The notes under the pieces are model-generated. The model was not told the DNA's origin. It ran no database searches and was given only the letters and a program-made list of their open reading frames with translations. 64,000 bases of DNA from Alteromonas sp. KC3 (GTDB lineage Bacteria > Pseudomonadota > Gammaproteobacteria > Enterobacterales > Alteromonadaceae): NCBI RefSeq assembly GCF_016756315.1, contig NZ_AP024235.1:4154001-4218000 (forward strand). The letters are read 5' to 3'. Position numbers and translations under genes: made by a program. The first letter of the stretch is position 1. Each line of letters begins with the position of its first letter. Below are positions 1-8,045 of the stretch, piece by piece.

Positions 1-174
1 CGCTGCTTTGATGACCTTAAGATCACTGGTATCGGTGGCGCGAGAGCGTTCTAGCACCGAAGTTAGACGCTCTTTTTCTGCTTTAGACTCACTAAGCTGA
101 TGCTGGTAGCTAGAAAATTTATATCCCGCTACCCCAATAAAGGCCACCAACAATAGTAAAAACCACCGCTTCAT
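1..174 (-). CDS. Partial membrane-anchored hypothetical protein (N-terminal 58 residues)
   Basis: The window edge cuts this minus-strand gene, so only its first 58 codons are visible. It starts at an ATG (172-174) six bases after a good ribosome site (AAGGA). The product opens with a short basic stretch and one hydrophobic segment (residues about 4-17, MKRWFLLLLVAFIGVAGYKF), followed by a charged stretch rich in Glu, Lys and Gln that could be the start of a coiled coil. It looks like a single-pass inner membrane protein with most of its mass in the periplasm. It lies just downstream of hemE on the same strand and may be co-transcribed. I do not recognise the family. Confidence 0.6.
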   Translation of the reverse strand, partial: MKRWFLLLLVAFIGVAGYKFSSYQHQLSESKAEKERLTSVLERSRATDTSDLKVIKAA

Positions 175-198
175 CCAGTTTCCTTGTTGCCTTAGTAC

Positions 199-1290
199 TT
201 ATTTGTGGTACTGCTGGCTTAATTTGTGAACTGCATTGACAAATACACCGGCGTTTTCTGGCGGAACGTCAAGGTGGATACCGTGTCCTAAGTTAAAGAC
301 ATGCCCAGTACCTTCTCCATAACCCGCTAAGATAGAGCCTACTTCTTCTTCAATTCGAGCTGCAGGTGCGTAAAGCATTGACGGGTCCATATTGCCCTGC
401 AAAGCCACTTTATCGCCAATACGTGCGCGGGCTTCTTTAATATCGATTGTCCAGTCAAGGCCAACCGCGTCACAACCTGTTGCAGCAATAGATTCAAGCC
501 ACATTCCACCGTTTTTGGTAAACAAGGTTACTGGCACTTTACGCCCTTCGCTTTCGCGTGTAAGACCATTTACAATGCGTTCCATGTATTGCAAAGAAAA
601 TTCTTTGTAGTCACGCGGTGATAGCACACCACCCCACGTGTCAAATACCATTACAGACTGCGCGCCAGCTGCAATTTGCGCGTTAAGGTATTCAGTAACT
701 GAGTCAGCAAGTTTTGCAAGAAGCGCATGAAGGGTTGCTGGCTCCGCAAAAGCCATTTTCTTGATTTTGGTAAACGCTTTGCTTGAACCGCCTTCAACCA
801 TATAGGTCGCCAACGTCCACGGACTACCAGAAAAACCGATTAGCGGTACTTCACCTTTTAGTTCTCGACGAATAGTACGAACAGCATTCATCACATATTG
901 CAATTCACCCTCTGGATCGGGCAAACCAATTTTATCTACGTCTGCTTTACACGTAATCGGGTTTTTAAAACGAGGACCTTCGCCAGTTTCAAAATATAAC
1001 CCTAGCCCCATAGCATCAGGGATTGTAAGAATATCTGAAAACAAAATGGCGGCATCAAGGGGATAACGACGCAGTGGTTGCAGTGTCACTTCGCAAGCTA
1101 ATTCAGCATTTTTGCATAAAGACATAAAGTCACCTGCAACTGCGCGTGTCGCTTTATACTCTGGCAAGTAACGTCCAGCCTGTCGCATCATCCATACGGG
1201 TGTCATGTCAACCGGCTGTTTAAGTAACGCACGTAAATAACGATCGTTCTTCAACGCGGGTTTATCAACACTGGGAATATTTTGCGACAT
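199..1290 (-). CDS. hemE: Uroporphyrinogen decarboxylase
   Basis: HemE removes the four acetate carboxyl groups of uroporphyrinogen III to give coproporphyrinogen III in cytosolic haem synthesis. The family's N-terminal arginine motif is present ([15 protein letters not shown], near residue 35), as are a conserved core segment [13 protein letters not shown] and a C-terminal NLGHGI stretch. The length, 363 residues, is normal. I place the start at the ATG at 1288-1290 because AGGTGA lies five bases before it; an in-frame GTG three codons upstream would have the ribosome site overlapping it. nudC lies upstream on the same strand and rsd beyond it, the order known from E. coli and relatives. Confidence 0.97.
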   Translation of the reverse strand: MSQNIPSVDKPALKNDRYLRALLKQPVDMTPVWMMRQAGRYLPEYKATRAVAGDFMSLCKNAELACEVTLQPLRRYPLDAAILFSDILTIPDAMGLGLYFETGEGPRFKNPITCKADVDKIGLPDPEGELQYVMNAVRTIRRELKGEVPLIGFSGSPWTLATYMVEGGSSKAFTKIKKMAFAEPATLHALLAKLADSVTEYLNAQIAAGAQSVMVFDTWGGVLSPRDYKEFSLQYMERIVNGLTRESEGRKVPVTLFTKNGGMWLESIAATGCDAVGLDWTIDIKEARARIGDKVALQGNMDPSMLYAPAARIEEEVGSILAGYGEGTGHVFNLGHGIHLDVPPENAGVFVNAVHKLSQQYHK

Positions 1291-1455
1291 ATAGCTCACC
1301 TAAATAACTGTAGATAGAATAGACAAAAGGCAATAGCAGCCTGAACGCGGGAGTATACCAGTATTATTCACGGCGTGTGCTAAAACCTAATGGAAAAAAT
1401 TTGACTTGCGACATACTGTCGACAAATAAAGACGAATAATACTTGAATTTGTAAC

Positions 1456-1484
1456 TTGCACTTAAAGTGAGTGTTTGCTATTAC
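1456..1484 (+). promoter_or_regulatory. Possible orphan sigma-70 promoter between nudC and hemE
   Basis: TTGCAC (1456-1461), a 17-base spacer and TATTAC (1479-1484) form a fair sigma-70 promoter on the plus strand. No plus-strand gene follows, but an intrinsic terminator does about 55 bases downstream. This is a sequence match only. Confidence 0.35.
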
Positions 1485-1490
1485 TATACA

Positions 1491-1563
1491 CGTTAACTAA
1501 AAAGAAGCCCTACACGGGACCGTGCTAATCTTATTGAAACCCTGCTTCGGCAGGGTTTTTTAT
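1491..1563 (+). ncRNA. Candidate small RNA of about 70 nt
   Basis: A plus-strand transcript from the promoter at 1456-1484 would run about 70 bases and end at the strong terminator at 1537-1562. It contains a small stem (CACG-GGAC-CGTG, 1513-1524) and no open reading frame of note. Hfq-dependent sRNAs often have this shape, a short body followed by a terminator hairpin and a U run. I do not recognise the family. The alternative is that the hairpin simply blocks antisense transcription into nudC. Confidence 0.3.
1537..1562 (+). terminator. Intrinsic terminator with UUCG tetraloop, plus-strand direction
   Basis: AAACCCTG and CAGGGTTT pair around C-TTCG-G and are followed by seven T residues. 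The T run is on the plus strand, whereas both flanking genes are on the minus strand; the nudC stop codon overlaps the T run. It therefore terminates something other than nudC or hemE. Confidence 0.7.
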
Positions 1564-2393
1564 TTGTTGCCAATTAGCGACACCGTTTCTGCAATGAGTT
1601 GGCCTGCAATCGACACTTTAGGTGGAATATTTGGCAACCTATCAATATCAAACCACTGTGCGTCGTCTATTTCATTTTCCTGACAGCGAATCTCTCCCCC
1701 TGCGTATTCAGCAATAAAGCCAACCATGAGTGAATGGGGAAACGGCCAAGGCTGACTGTTAAAGTAACGCAAGTTTTTTACCTTTACGCCAACTTCTTCA
1801 AAAATCTCTCGATGGACTGCTTCTTCAAGGCTCTCGCCACTTTCGACAAATCCCGCTAGTGTTGAATACATATTGGCTTCTTTATGGCGTACGCCTTTTG
1901 CCAATAAGATTTGTTCGTTATTGTGGATAGATACAATCACACAAGGCGACACGCGTGGGTAGCTGCGATGCTGACAACGGTGACAGTGCATTGCCATTTC
2001 CCAATCAACACGTTCTGCTTTCGCGCCACATTGACCACAAAATTGATGAGTACGTAGGAAATGCGTGTACTGCCAAGCCCTTCCAATGACTGAAAAAGCA
2101 ATATCCTGTGCACTAACCAGCAACTGTCTTAGGGAAACACGCTCCCACTCTGCAGCCTCTAAATGCTCAGCCCCCATATCGACTACAAAAACAGGTAACT
2201 CCTGATGCGCACTCTCGTTCAACGGGGGAAGCTGATGAATATCATCAATGTAAGACGACAAAAACGGTAGTTCCGTCAAGTGGGCTACAGGGAGCATTTG
2301 TGACTTTGCATCAACCACTAACTTTCCACGGCTGAAAACCACCCACATTGCTTTTTGCGTTTTTAAACGGCTTTCGTCCTGTCGTATCATCAT
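1560..2393 (-). CDS. nudC: NAD(+)/NADH diphosphatase, Nudix family
   Basis: NudC cleaves NADH to NMNH and AMP; in E. coli it also removes NAD caps from RNA. The 277-residue protein has the family's zinc ribbon (CGQCGAK and CHRC, about residues 118-138), a full Nudix box (GFVESGESLEEAVHREIFEE, about 180-203), and the SQPWPFPHSLM motif just after it that marks NudC within the Nudix superfamily. An SD sequence GAGGT lies seven bases before the ATG. The gene is divergent from rsd, as in E. coli. Confidence 0.95.
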   Translation of the reverse strand: MMIRQDESRLKTQKAMWVVFSRGKLVVDAKSQMLPVAHLTELPFLSSYIDDIHQLPPLNESAHQELPVFVVDMGAEHLEAAEWERVSLRQLLVSAQDIAFSVIGRAWQYTHFLRTHQFCGQCGAKAERVDWEMAMHCHRCQHRSYPRVSPCVIVSIHNNEQILLAKGVRHKEANMYSTLAGFVESGESLEEAVHREIFEEVGVKVKNLRYFNSQPWPFPHSLMVGFIAEYAGGEIRCQENEIDDAQWFDIDRLPNIPPKVSIAGQLIAETVSLIGNK

Positions 2394-2540
2394 TGTCGTT
2401 ACCTCACATCTAATTTCATCACGATAACATATAATTAGCGCCCATTTATCTTTGTATTGAGCAAAAGAATTGCCATACTCTTACATGTCTCAAAATTGAG
2501 ACAGTAATTGGCGTGATAGTGAGGATATTGTGCGCAAAAT

Positions 2541-2568
2541 TTGTGTCGCTATGGCACAGTGTTATACT
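2541..2568 (+). promoter_or_regulatory. Predicted sigma-70 promoter of rsd
   Basis: TTGTGT (2541-2546), a 16-base spacer and TATACT (2563-2568) lie 36 bases upstream of the rsd start codon. Confidence 0.5.
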
Positions 2569-2604
2569 GATCAAGAATATCGCTAGGCAGGTAGCAAAAT
2601 TATC

Positions 2605-3051
2605 ATGTTGCAGCAATTGGAAAGCGTTAAATCGAAATGGGGCGGAAAGAGCCACGTTATAGATAAATGGTTGCTTGAAAGGCAGGCGTTGTTAGTGTCG
2701 TATTGCAGTTTAGCGGGCATTAATCAACAAACCGAATGCCTACCTGATGCGGATGAAATTTCTGATTTTTGTAGTGCGCTTTTGGACTATTTGTCTGCTG
2801 GACACTTTGAAATATTCGAATTACTTGTCGAGAACGACGAAAAAGGGCAGCAATTAAAAGAAGATCTTTACCCTCAATTGACAAAAACTACTGACGCCGC
2901 GCTGTCGTTTAATGATAAATTTGCAGAAGCAGTTAGCGCAGAACAAGCATCGGGTTTTGATGTTGCACTTGCAACGCTTGGGGAAACACTCGAGGAGCGG
3001 TTCGCCCTTGAAGATGAACTAATTGCTCACGTACACACGCACAAAGCGTGA
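2605..3051 (+). CDS. rsd: Regulator of sigma D (anti-sigma-70), Rsd/AlgQ family
   Basis: Rsd binds free sigma-70 and favours alternative sigma factors as growth slows. The 148-residue protein matches the all-helical Rsd/AlgQ family: the early KWLLERQALLVSYCSLAG segment, a middle LLDYLSAGHFEIFELL segment, and an acidic helix-rich C-terminus. It is slightly shorter than E. coli Rsd. Its place divergent from nudC is the conserved arrangement and supports the call. The ribosome site (AGG, about 15 bases upstream) is weak. Confidence 0.9.
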   Translation: MLQQLESVKSKWGGKSHVIDKWLLERQALLVSYCSLAGINQQTECLPDADEISDFCSALLDYLSAGHFEIFELLVENDEKGQQLKEDLYPQLTKTTDAALSFNDKFAEAVSAEQASGFDVALATLGETLEERFALEDELIAHVHTHKA

Positions 3052-3105
3052 TCCATACATGGCGCTTTATTATAACAATGAAAGTCGAGTTTACGGTTTC
3101 AATTC

Positions 3106-3579
3106 ATGAATAAAACCACACTTATCCACAAAGCCCGCGCATATTGCGAACAGCGCGGTGCACGATTCACTCCGCTTCGAGAGAAAGTGTACGAAATTCT
3201 CGTTTCAAAGCACGGCCCGATGGGCGCTTATGAGCTTCTCGACTCACTGAAAGAAACAGAATCAAGCGCTAAACCCGCTACCGTATATCGCGCATTAGAT
3301 TTTTTGCTCGACTTCGGCTTTATTCATCGATTGGAATCAACAAACGCATTCGTTGCATGTTACCACTTTGGGTGTAATCACCCAGTGCAATTTCTTATCT
3401 GTGATAGCTGCGGCGATGTGGCAGAAATTCAATCTGAAGGTCTTCAAGAGACCTTGGAAAACCAAGCTCAACAGCATGGTTTTCGAGTATCAAAACAAAC
3501 AATAGAAGCACACGGCCTATGCGCTGATTGCCAAAAAACGGAAGACTCATCTCTTAAGGAGAATGTACATGAATGCTGA
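3106..3579 (+). CDS. zur: Zinc uptake regulator Zur, Fur family
   Basis: This is a 157-residue Fur-family repressor. It has an N-terminal winged helix (residues about 1-85, with ARFTPLREKVYEIL and the recognition region KPATVYRALDFLLDFGFIHR) and a C-terminal metal-binding and dimerisation domain with two CxxC pairs (CDSCGD and CADC). The sequence HPVQFLICDSCGDVAEI separates Zur from Fur. Zur with zinc represses zinc import genes in the cytosol. A Zur-box-like palindrome is present about 15 kb away in front of a His-rich ABC transporter (18837-18851). The gene overlaps the following cheX-like gene by 11 bases, so the two are probably co-transcribed. Confidence 0.93.
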   Translation: MNKTTLIHKARAYCEQRGARFTPLREKVYEILVSKHGPMGAYELLDSLKETESSAKPATVYRALDFLLDFGFIHRLESTNAFVACYHFGCNHPVQFLICDSCGDVAEIQSEGLQETLENQAQQHGFRVSKQTIEAHGLCADCQKTEDSSLKENVHEC

Positions 3580-4033
3580 TTTTGTGAACCCGTTCATTTC
3601 TGGTTTACTGAATGTAATGGAAACCATGGCGCAAACTAAACTGACGCCTGGTAAACCCAAGCGTAAGCAAAGTGACGTTGCCAAAGGTGACGTATCAGGT
3701 CTTATCGGTATGGTTGGTCCCAACGTTCGAGGCTCAATGTCTATCACATTTGATGAAGCGCTAGCCTTAACTATCATGGAACGCATGGTAGGGGAACGCC
3801 CAGAAAAGTTAGACGCTGAAGTAGGCGATATGGTTGGTGAGGTTACCAACATGATTTGCGGCAACGCAAAGCGCGATCTCGCAGAGCGAGGCTATGAATT
3901 CGGTATGGCTACGCCAATCGTAGTATCAGGCAAGCAGCACACCATAAGTCATCAGGTTGACGGAGCAAAAATCATTTTGCCATTTATGTGCGATGAAGGC
4001 TTAGCGCATTTGGAAATCTGCTTTGACAAATAA
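3569..4033 (+). CDS. CheX-like CheY-P phosphatase
   Basis: A 154-residue single-domain protein of the CheC/CheX/FliY phosphatase superfamily. The signature is present: an acidic residue followed by ExxN ([11 protein letters not shown], around residues 89-99), in which Glu and Asn act on phosphorylated CheY-type receivers. The start is the ATG at 3569, with AAGGAG seven bases upstream; an earlier in-frame ATG at 3563 lies too close to that site. It overlaps the ends of both zur and yjbQ, so translation may be coupled. No chemotaxis operon is adjacent, though chemoreceptors occur at 21-25.5 kb. Which response regulator it serves cannot be seen. Confidence 0.85.
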   Translation: MNADFVNPFISGLLNVMETMAQTKLTPGKPKRKQSDVAKGDVSGLIGMVGPNVRGSMSITFDEALALTIMERMVGERPEKLDAEVGDMVGEVTNMICGNAKRDLAERGYEFGMATPIVVSGKQHTISHQVDGAKIILPFMCDEGLAHLEICFDK

Positions 4034-4460
4034 TTTCTGGCAGTCTGAAAAAATTACACTGCCCAGTTACCCCCGAGGGTTTCACCTTATAACTAACGAC
4101 GTTATTGCCGCACTTCCATCTATTAAAGTCGTGGAAGTGGGCTTGCTCCACTTATGGCTTCAACACACAAGTGCGAGCTTAACCATTAATGAAAATGCTG
4201 ACCCCACGGTTCGCCAAGATATGGAAGCGTTTTTTAATTACAGCGTCAAAGAGGAACTTTCCCTTTATACCCATACGTATGAAGGAAAAGATGATATGCC
4301 AGCGCATATAAAATCAAGTATACTGGGGTGCCAAATTACCATACCCGTTCAGCAAGGCAGACTTGCGCTGGGCACATGGCAGGGTATCATGCTCGGTGAA
4401 CACCGAGATCATGGTGGTAGACGAACAATTGTAGCCACATTACAAGGGATTGCATCTTAG
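4023..4460 (+). CDS. yjbQ: YjbQ family (UPF0047) protein
   Basis: A 145-residue protein of the YjbQ/UPF0047 family, annotated in some databases as secondary thiamine-phosphate synthase. Family hallmarks are [18 protein letters not shown] (about residues 43-60) and the C-terminal [18 protein letters not shown], whose His and Glu residues are thought to bind metal. The only plausible start is TTG at 4023, inside the end of the cheX-like gene with GGAAA upstream; no in-frame ATG occurs before the conserved core. The real cellular role of the family is unsettled. Confidence 0.85.
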   Translation: MTNNFWQSEKITLPSYPRGFHLITNDVIAALPSIKVVEVGLLHLWLQHTSASLTINENADPTVRQDMEAFFNYSVKEELSLYTHTYEGKDDMPAHIKSSILGCQITIPVQQGRLALGTWQGIMLGEHRDHGGRRTIVATLQGIAS

Positions 4461-4481
4461 CCCATATTATAAATGGCACAA

Positions 4482-4511
4482 TTTGTGCTGGTTAATTTAA
4501 CCAAGCACAAA
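4482..4511. repeat. Long inverted repeat downstream of yjbQ
   Basis: TTTGTGCT-GGTTA-ATT-TAACC-A-AGCACAAA can form a 13-pair hairpin with one bulged A. No T run follows, so it is a poor intrinsic terminator. It may be a processed 3' end of the zur operon or an operator for the OmpA-type gene that starts 51 bases on. Confidence 0.5.
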
Positions 4512-4562
4512 CTATAAAATTATCAAAATCGATAATCACTCAACGTTAAACAGGATGTGACT

Positions 4563-5759
4563 ATGAAACAACAATTCAAAATGGCAGCGCTATCGTTAGC
4601 GGTAATGGCCTCAACTAATGCCTTTGCACAGGACTCATCAGAACCAGCATATCAAAGCTGGGGTGGTATCTCAGGTATGTATTATAATACTGACGAATCA
4701 CGTCCACTTGAGTTAACGCAAGGCGGTACCATTGATAACGGTCAAGGTATTACTTTCGAATATGGCTTCCGCTTTACACAAAGCTGGGCTGCGCGTGTTG
4801 AATTTACTGCACTAGACCTAGACTACTCTGCCGCAGGCGACGAAAGTGGTGAAATGACTGGCGTTGACGCTATGTACTTCCTACCAGACGACATGTGGTA
4901 CCTATTCGGTGGTGTTAAGCGCCAGGCTGTTCTTGAATCTACTACTCTGGGTAATTTAGGTATTGGTAAACACTGGGATATCCACGAAAATGTAAAACTA
5001 ATTACAGAAGTAGCGGCGTACCATGATTTCGGTGAAGACTACAACGATTACAGCGTAAAAGTTGGTCTTGCGATCCCTTTCGGTCAGCGTACTCCATCTG
5101 CGCCTAAAGACAGCGACAACGATGGCGTAATGGATAATAAAGACCAGTGCCCAATGACACCAGCAGGTGTTCGTGTTGACGCTACAGGTTGCTCGGTAGA
5201 TAACGACAATGACGGCGTACTAAACAACGTTGATCAGTGTCCTAACACGCCAGCAGGCACACAAGTTGACGCAACAGGTTGTGCACTTAAAGATGCAGAC
5301 AACGACGGCGTAGTAGACAGCAAAGACATGTGCCCTGACACACCAGCTGGCGTTAAAGTTGATGCGAAAGGTTGTACTTTGTTTGACGAAGAAACCGTAG
5401 AAATTACACTACGCGTTCTTTTCGATAACGAAAGTGCTGTTGTTAAAATGCCTAAAGATCCAGAAATTTCTGAATTTGCACAATTCATGAAAGAATATCC
5501 GTCTACTACTGCGGTAATCGAAGGTCACACTTCTGCACCAGGTGCTGAAGCATACAACATGGGCCTTTCAGAGCGTCGCGCAGCTAGCTTCAAAGAAGTA
5601 ATGGTAGACATGTACGGTATCGATTCATCTCGCCTTGAAACGGTAGGTTACGGTGAGTCACAACTACTAGACACAGCGAACAACGCAGAAGCGCACCGTG
5701 TTAACCGTCGTATCTCAGTGACGGTTAAAGGTACAGTTAAAGTTGCTGAAGAAAAATAA
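4563..5759 (+). CDS. OmpA-family outer membrane protein with thrombospondin type 3 calcium repeats
   Basis: A 398-residue outer membrane protein that links the outer membrane to peptidoglycan. Order of parts: signal peptide ending ...NAFA (about residue 22), an OmpA-like beta-barrel (about 25-175), three thrombospondin type 3 calcium-binding repeats with DxDxDG loops and paired cysteines (DSDNDGVMDNKDQCP and two more, about 178-270), and an OmpA C-terminal peptidoglycan-binding domain (about 280-395, with IEGHTS, LSERRA and GYGES). The start is the ATG at 4563 with AGGA seven bases upstream; an in-frame GTG two codons earlier overlaps that site. It is flanked by a strong shared terminator. 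Confidence 0.92.
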   Translation: MKQQFKMAALSLAVMASTNAFAQDSSEPAYQSWGGISGMYYNTDESRPLELTQGGTIDNGQGITFEYGFRFTQSWAARVEFTALDLDYSAAGDESGEMTGVDAMYFLPDDMWYLFGGVKRQAVLESTTLGNLGIGKHWDIHENVKLITEVAAYHDFGEDYNDYSVKVGLAIPFGQRTPSAPKDSDNDGVMDNKDQCPMTPAGVRVDATGCSVDNDNDGVLNNVDQCPNTPAGTQVDATGCALKDADNDGVVDSKDMCPDTPAGVKVDAKGCTLFDEETVEITLRVLFDNESAVVKMPKDPEISEFAQFMKEYPSTTAVIEGHTSAPGAEAYNMGLSERRAASFKEVMVDMYGIDSSRLETVGYGESQLLDTANNAEAHRVNRRISVTVKGTVKVAEEK

Positions 5760-5781
5760 GTCAGTAACGAGATAATAAGAA

Positions 5782-5814
5782 AAGGCGCCGCTCTTTCGAG
5801 ACGGCGCCTTTTTT
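5782..5814. terminator. Bidirectional terminator between the ompA-like gene and dnaB
   Basis: AAGGCGCCG and CGGCGCCTT pair around an 11-base loop, with T runs in both directions. It lies between convergent genes and can serve both. Confidence 0.85.
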
Positions 5815-5824
5815 GTTTCTGATG

Positions 5825-7210
5825 TTAATACTCATCGGCAATTGCAGGTCCAGCGTAATTATCGAAACGTGAGAACTGCCCTTGGAACGTTAAGCGACAT
5901 GTGCCGATTGGGCCGTTACGCTGCTTACCAATAATAATTTCAGCTATACCTTTATACTCACTGTTTTCGTGATACACCTCATCACGATAAATAAACATAA
6001 TAAGGTCGGCATCCTGCTCGATTGATCCTGATTCACGGAGGTCAGAGTTAACTGGGCGTTTATCTGCTCTTTGCTCTAGCGTACGGTTTAGCTGTGACAA
6101 TGCGACCACAGGAACCTCTAGCTCCTTTGCTAGCGCCTTAAGTGAGCGTGATATTTCCGCGATTTCCAAAGTACGGTTATCGCTAAGTGAAGGCACACGC
6201 ATTAGCTGAAGGTAATCCACCATAATAAGGCTGATACCACCGCGTTCACGAGCCAACTTTCTCGCTCTAGAGCGCACATCCATTGGTGTTAGACCCGACG
6301 AATCATCCACAAATAAACAATCTTTATCTTTAAGCATTGCCATAGTGTTAGAAATTCGCGCCCAGTCTTCATCATCAAGCTGAGCAGTACGAATTTTTGT
6401 TTGGTCAACGCGACTTAGTGACGCAAGCATACGCATCATGATTTGCTCTGAAGGCATCTCAAGGCTGAACACTAACACTGGTTTATCTTCTGCCATCATG
6501 GCATTTTCGACCAAGTTCATTGCGAATGTGGTTTTACCCATTGATGGACGTGCTGCCACAATGATCAAATCTGAAGGCTGAAGACCACTGGTCATCTTGT
6601 CCAAATCGGTAAACCCAGTGGTAACACCGGTTACCTCTTTATTGGTTTTGACCAACTCTTCAAGGCGGTCAATAGTTTTACTTAAGATGGATTCTACGCC
6701 GCGAGGACCTTCGTTTTCGCCGGTTCTACGTTCGGCAATCTCGAACACTTTGCTTTCGGCAAGGTCTAGAATATCTGCACTATCTCTACCTTCAGGGTTA
6801 TAGCCCACTTCGGCAATTTCATGAGCCACCCCAATAAGTTCACGAGTGATCGCGCGCTCACTAATAATTTGTGCATAAGAAACTACGTTAGCTGAACTCG
6901 GCGTATTCTTTGCGAGCTCGCCTAGGTAAGCAAAACCACCTGCATCATCGAGTTCATCGTGCTTTTCTAACTCTTCTGAGACCGTAATAAGGTCAATAGG
7001 ATTACTGGCATTAAGTAAACGAGTAATCGCGCGGAAAATTATTTGGTGGGAGCGATTATAGAAGTCGGTGTCGGTAACGAGTTCTGCAACTTTGTCCCAA
7101 CTATCTGGATCGATAAGCATGCTACCTAAAACAGACTGCTCAGCCTCAATACTATGAGGAGGAACCTTCAATTTCTCTACATTCTTATCGCTTTTAGGAG
7201 CAGAAGCCAC
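5825..7210 (-). CDS. dnaB: Replicative DNA helicase DnaB
   Basis: DnaB is the hexameric 5'-3' helicase of the replication fork. The 461-residue protein has the N-terminal helical domain (PPHSIEAEQSVLG, about 14-120) and the RecA-like C-terminal domain with Walker A (ARPSMGKTT, about 213), the LIMVDYLQLM Walker B region and the QLNRTLEQR motif. I prefer the GTG at 7208-7210 because AAAGGG lies seven bases upstream; an in-frame TTG six codons earlier has no SD. In many gammaproteobacteria dnaB follows rplI directly; here about 9.9 kb of envelope genes lie between them. No intein is present. Confidence 0.96.
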   Translation of the reverse strand: MASAPKSDKNVEKLKVPPHSIEAEQSVLGSMLIDPDSWDKVAELVTDTDFYNRSHQIIFRAITRLLNASNPIDLITVSEELEKHDELDDAGGFAYLGELAKNTPSSANVVSYAQIISERAITRELIGVAHEIAEVGYNPEGRDSADILDLAESKVFEIAERRTGENEGPRGVESILSKTIDRLEELVKTNKEVTGVTTGFTDLDKMTSGLQPSDLIIVAARPSMGKTTFAMNLVENAMMAEDKPVLVFSLEMPSEQIMMRMLASLSRVDQTKIRTAQLDDEDWARISNTMAMLKDKDCLFVDDSSGLTPMDVRSRARKLARERGGISLIMVDYLQLMRVPSLSDNRTLEIAEISRSLKALAKELEVPVVALSQLNRTLEQRADKRPVNSDLRESGSIEQDADLIMFIYRDEVYHENSEYKGIAEIIIGKQRNGPIGTCRLTFQGQFSRFDNYAGPAIADEY

Positions 7211-7248
7211 AAAACAACCCTTTACCAATCTTCAAAAGTCAGTTGGTT

Positions 7249-7277
7249 ATTATGCGCTTTTAACGCTTAACCCTCAA
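7249..7277 (-). promoter_or_regulatory. Predicted sigma-70 promoter of dnaB
   Basis: On the minus strand TTGAGG (7277-7272), a 17-base spacer and CATAAT (7254-7249) lie about 40 bases upstream of the dnaB GTG. A dedicated promoter fits the separation of dnaB from the ribosomal protein operon. Confidence 0.5.
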
Positions 7278-7290
7278 CAAACGAACAACC

Positions 7291-7316
7291 AGAATTATGC
7301 TAAAAGCATAAATTCT
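7291..7316 (-). terminator. Weak stem-loop downstream of the lipoprotein gene
   Basis: AGAATTATGC and GCATAAATTCT pair with one bulge around TAAAA. It lies between the lipoprotein stop codon and the dnaB promoter. The T-rich tail is poor, so it is a weak terminator or a folded leader element. Confidence 0.35.
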
Positions 7317-7343
7317 GACTTGATATGGTTTTGTGGATAACGC

Positions 7344-7814
7344 TTACAGTGTTTTTTCTAATTTAAAGAAGACACCATCAATGGTGGTATATGCATACGT
7401 ATTTTCTTGGAACAGCAAGGTCGCACCAAGTGGCTTATCGAGACTTGCACAATCCAGCTGCACTTGAGTAATCGTGTCATCTGAAAAACCAAGCGCCTGT
7501 GCAGAAACGTGATACTGACGTTGTAGCTCCTCTACATTCAAATCTTCTGAAGCATAAGTTGGCGTATCACATTGATACTGATCGAGCTTGGCGAAACTGG
7601 CCTCATAAGTAATGGAGCGGCCTAAGATACGCTTTGTTTCAAGTCCAGAGCCTGAATCTGCACCTGATTGATAAGATTCAGTCACTACCCATGTGCCTTC
7701 ATAAAAAGCGGGCTCTTGTACGGCGCAACCTAGTGTCAGTACTGAAATGCTCATTGCGCCTAAAATTAGGCCATGAAAACGCCAAAACCGTTTGAAGTGT
7801 CCTGAGATACTCAA
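7344..7814 (-). CDS. Hypothetical lipoprotein
   Basis: A 156-residue protein with a lipoprotein signal: basic N-terminus, hydrophobic stretch and lipobox LTLGC (Cys about residue 30). The mature part (about 126 residues) is probably anchored in the outer membrane on the periplasmic side. It contains a GTWVVTESYQSG segment and two further cysteines that could form a disulfide (QCDT and LDCAS). The start is TTG at 7812-7814; the SD AAGGAG six bases upstream is the strongest signal in the area and no suitable ATG exists. I do not recognise the family. It stands alone upstream of dnaB. Confidence 0.7.
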   Translation of the reverse strand: MSISGHFKRFWRFHGLILGAMSISVLTLGCAVQEPAFYEGTWVVTESYQSGADSGSGLETKRILGRSITYEASFAKLDQYQCDTPTYASEDLNVEELQRQYHVSAQALGFSDDTITQVQLDCASLDKPLGATLLFQENTYAYTTIDGVFFKLEKTL

Positions 7815-7940
7815 TGTTTTCTCCTTAAAAACGTGCCTTACCTTCTAACATGATTCAACGACATATGTGGAAAAACATAGAGCAGTAAAAACAGAATTTG
7901 TTGTGTAATTGCGCTCAATTACCACGCCTTTACGATGAAA

Positions 7941-7968
7941 AGAAAAAGCTGCTTAGAGAAGCAGCTTT
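7941..7968 (-). terminator. Intrinsic terminator of the ECF sigma operon
   Basis: AAAGCTGCTT and AAGCAGCTTT pair around a four-base loop, with a T-rich tail on the minus strand. It lies about 80 bases beyond the stop of the DUF4097 gene and ends that operon. Confidence 0.75.
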
Positions 7969-8045
7969 ATGACTCATTGATTAATAAATGTGGACTAAAA
8001 CACTTTTTTCAACCCACAACAACGATTGCGTTGACTATAGCTTAT

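Noticed and set aside
2446..2655. Minus-strand frame of 69 codons opposite the rsd start region
   Set aside because: It lacks a ribosome site, overlaps the rsd promoter and coding start, and shows no family motif.
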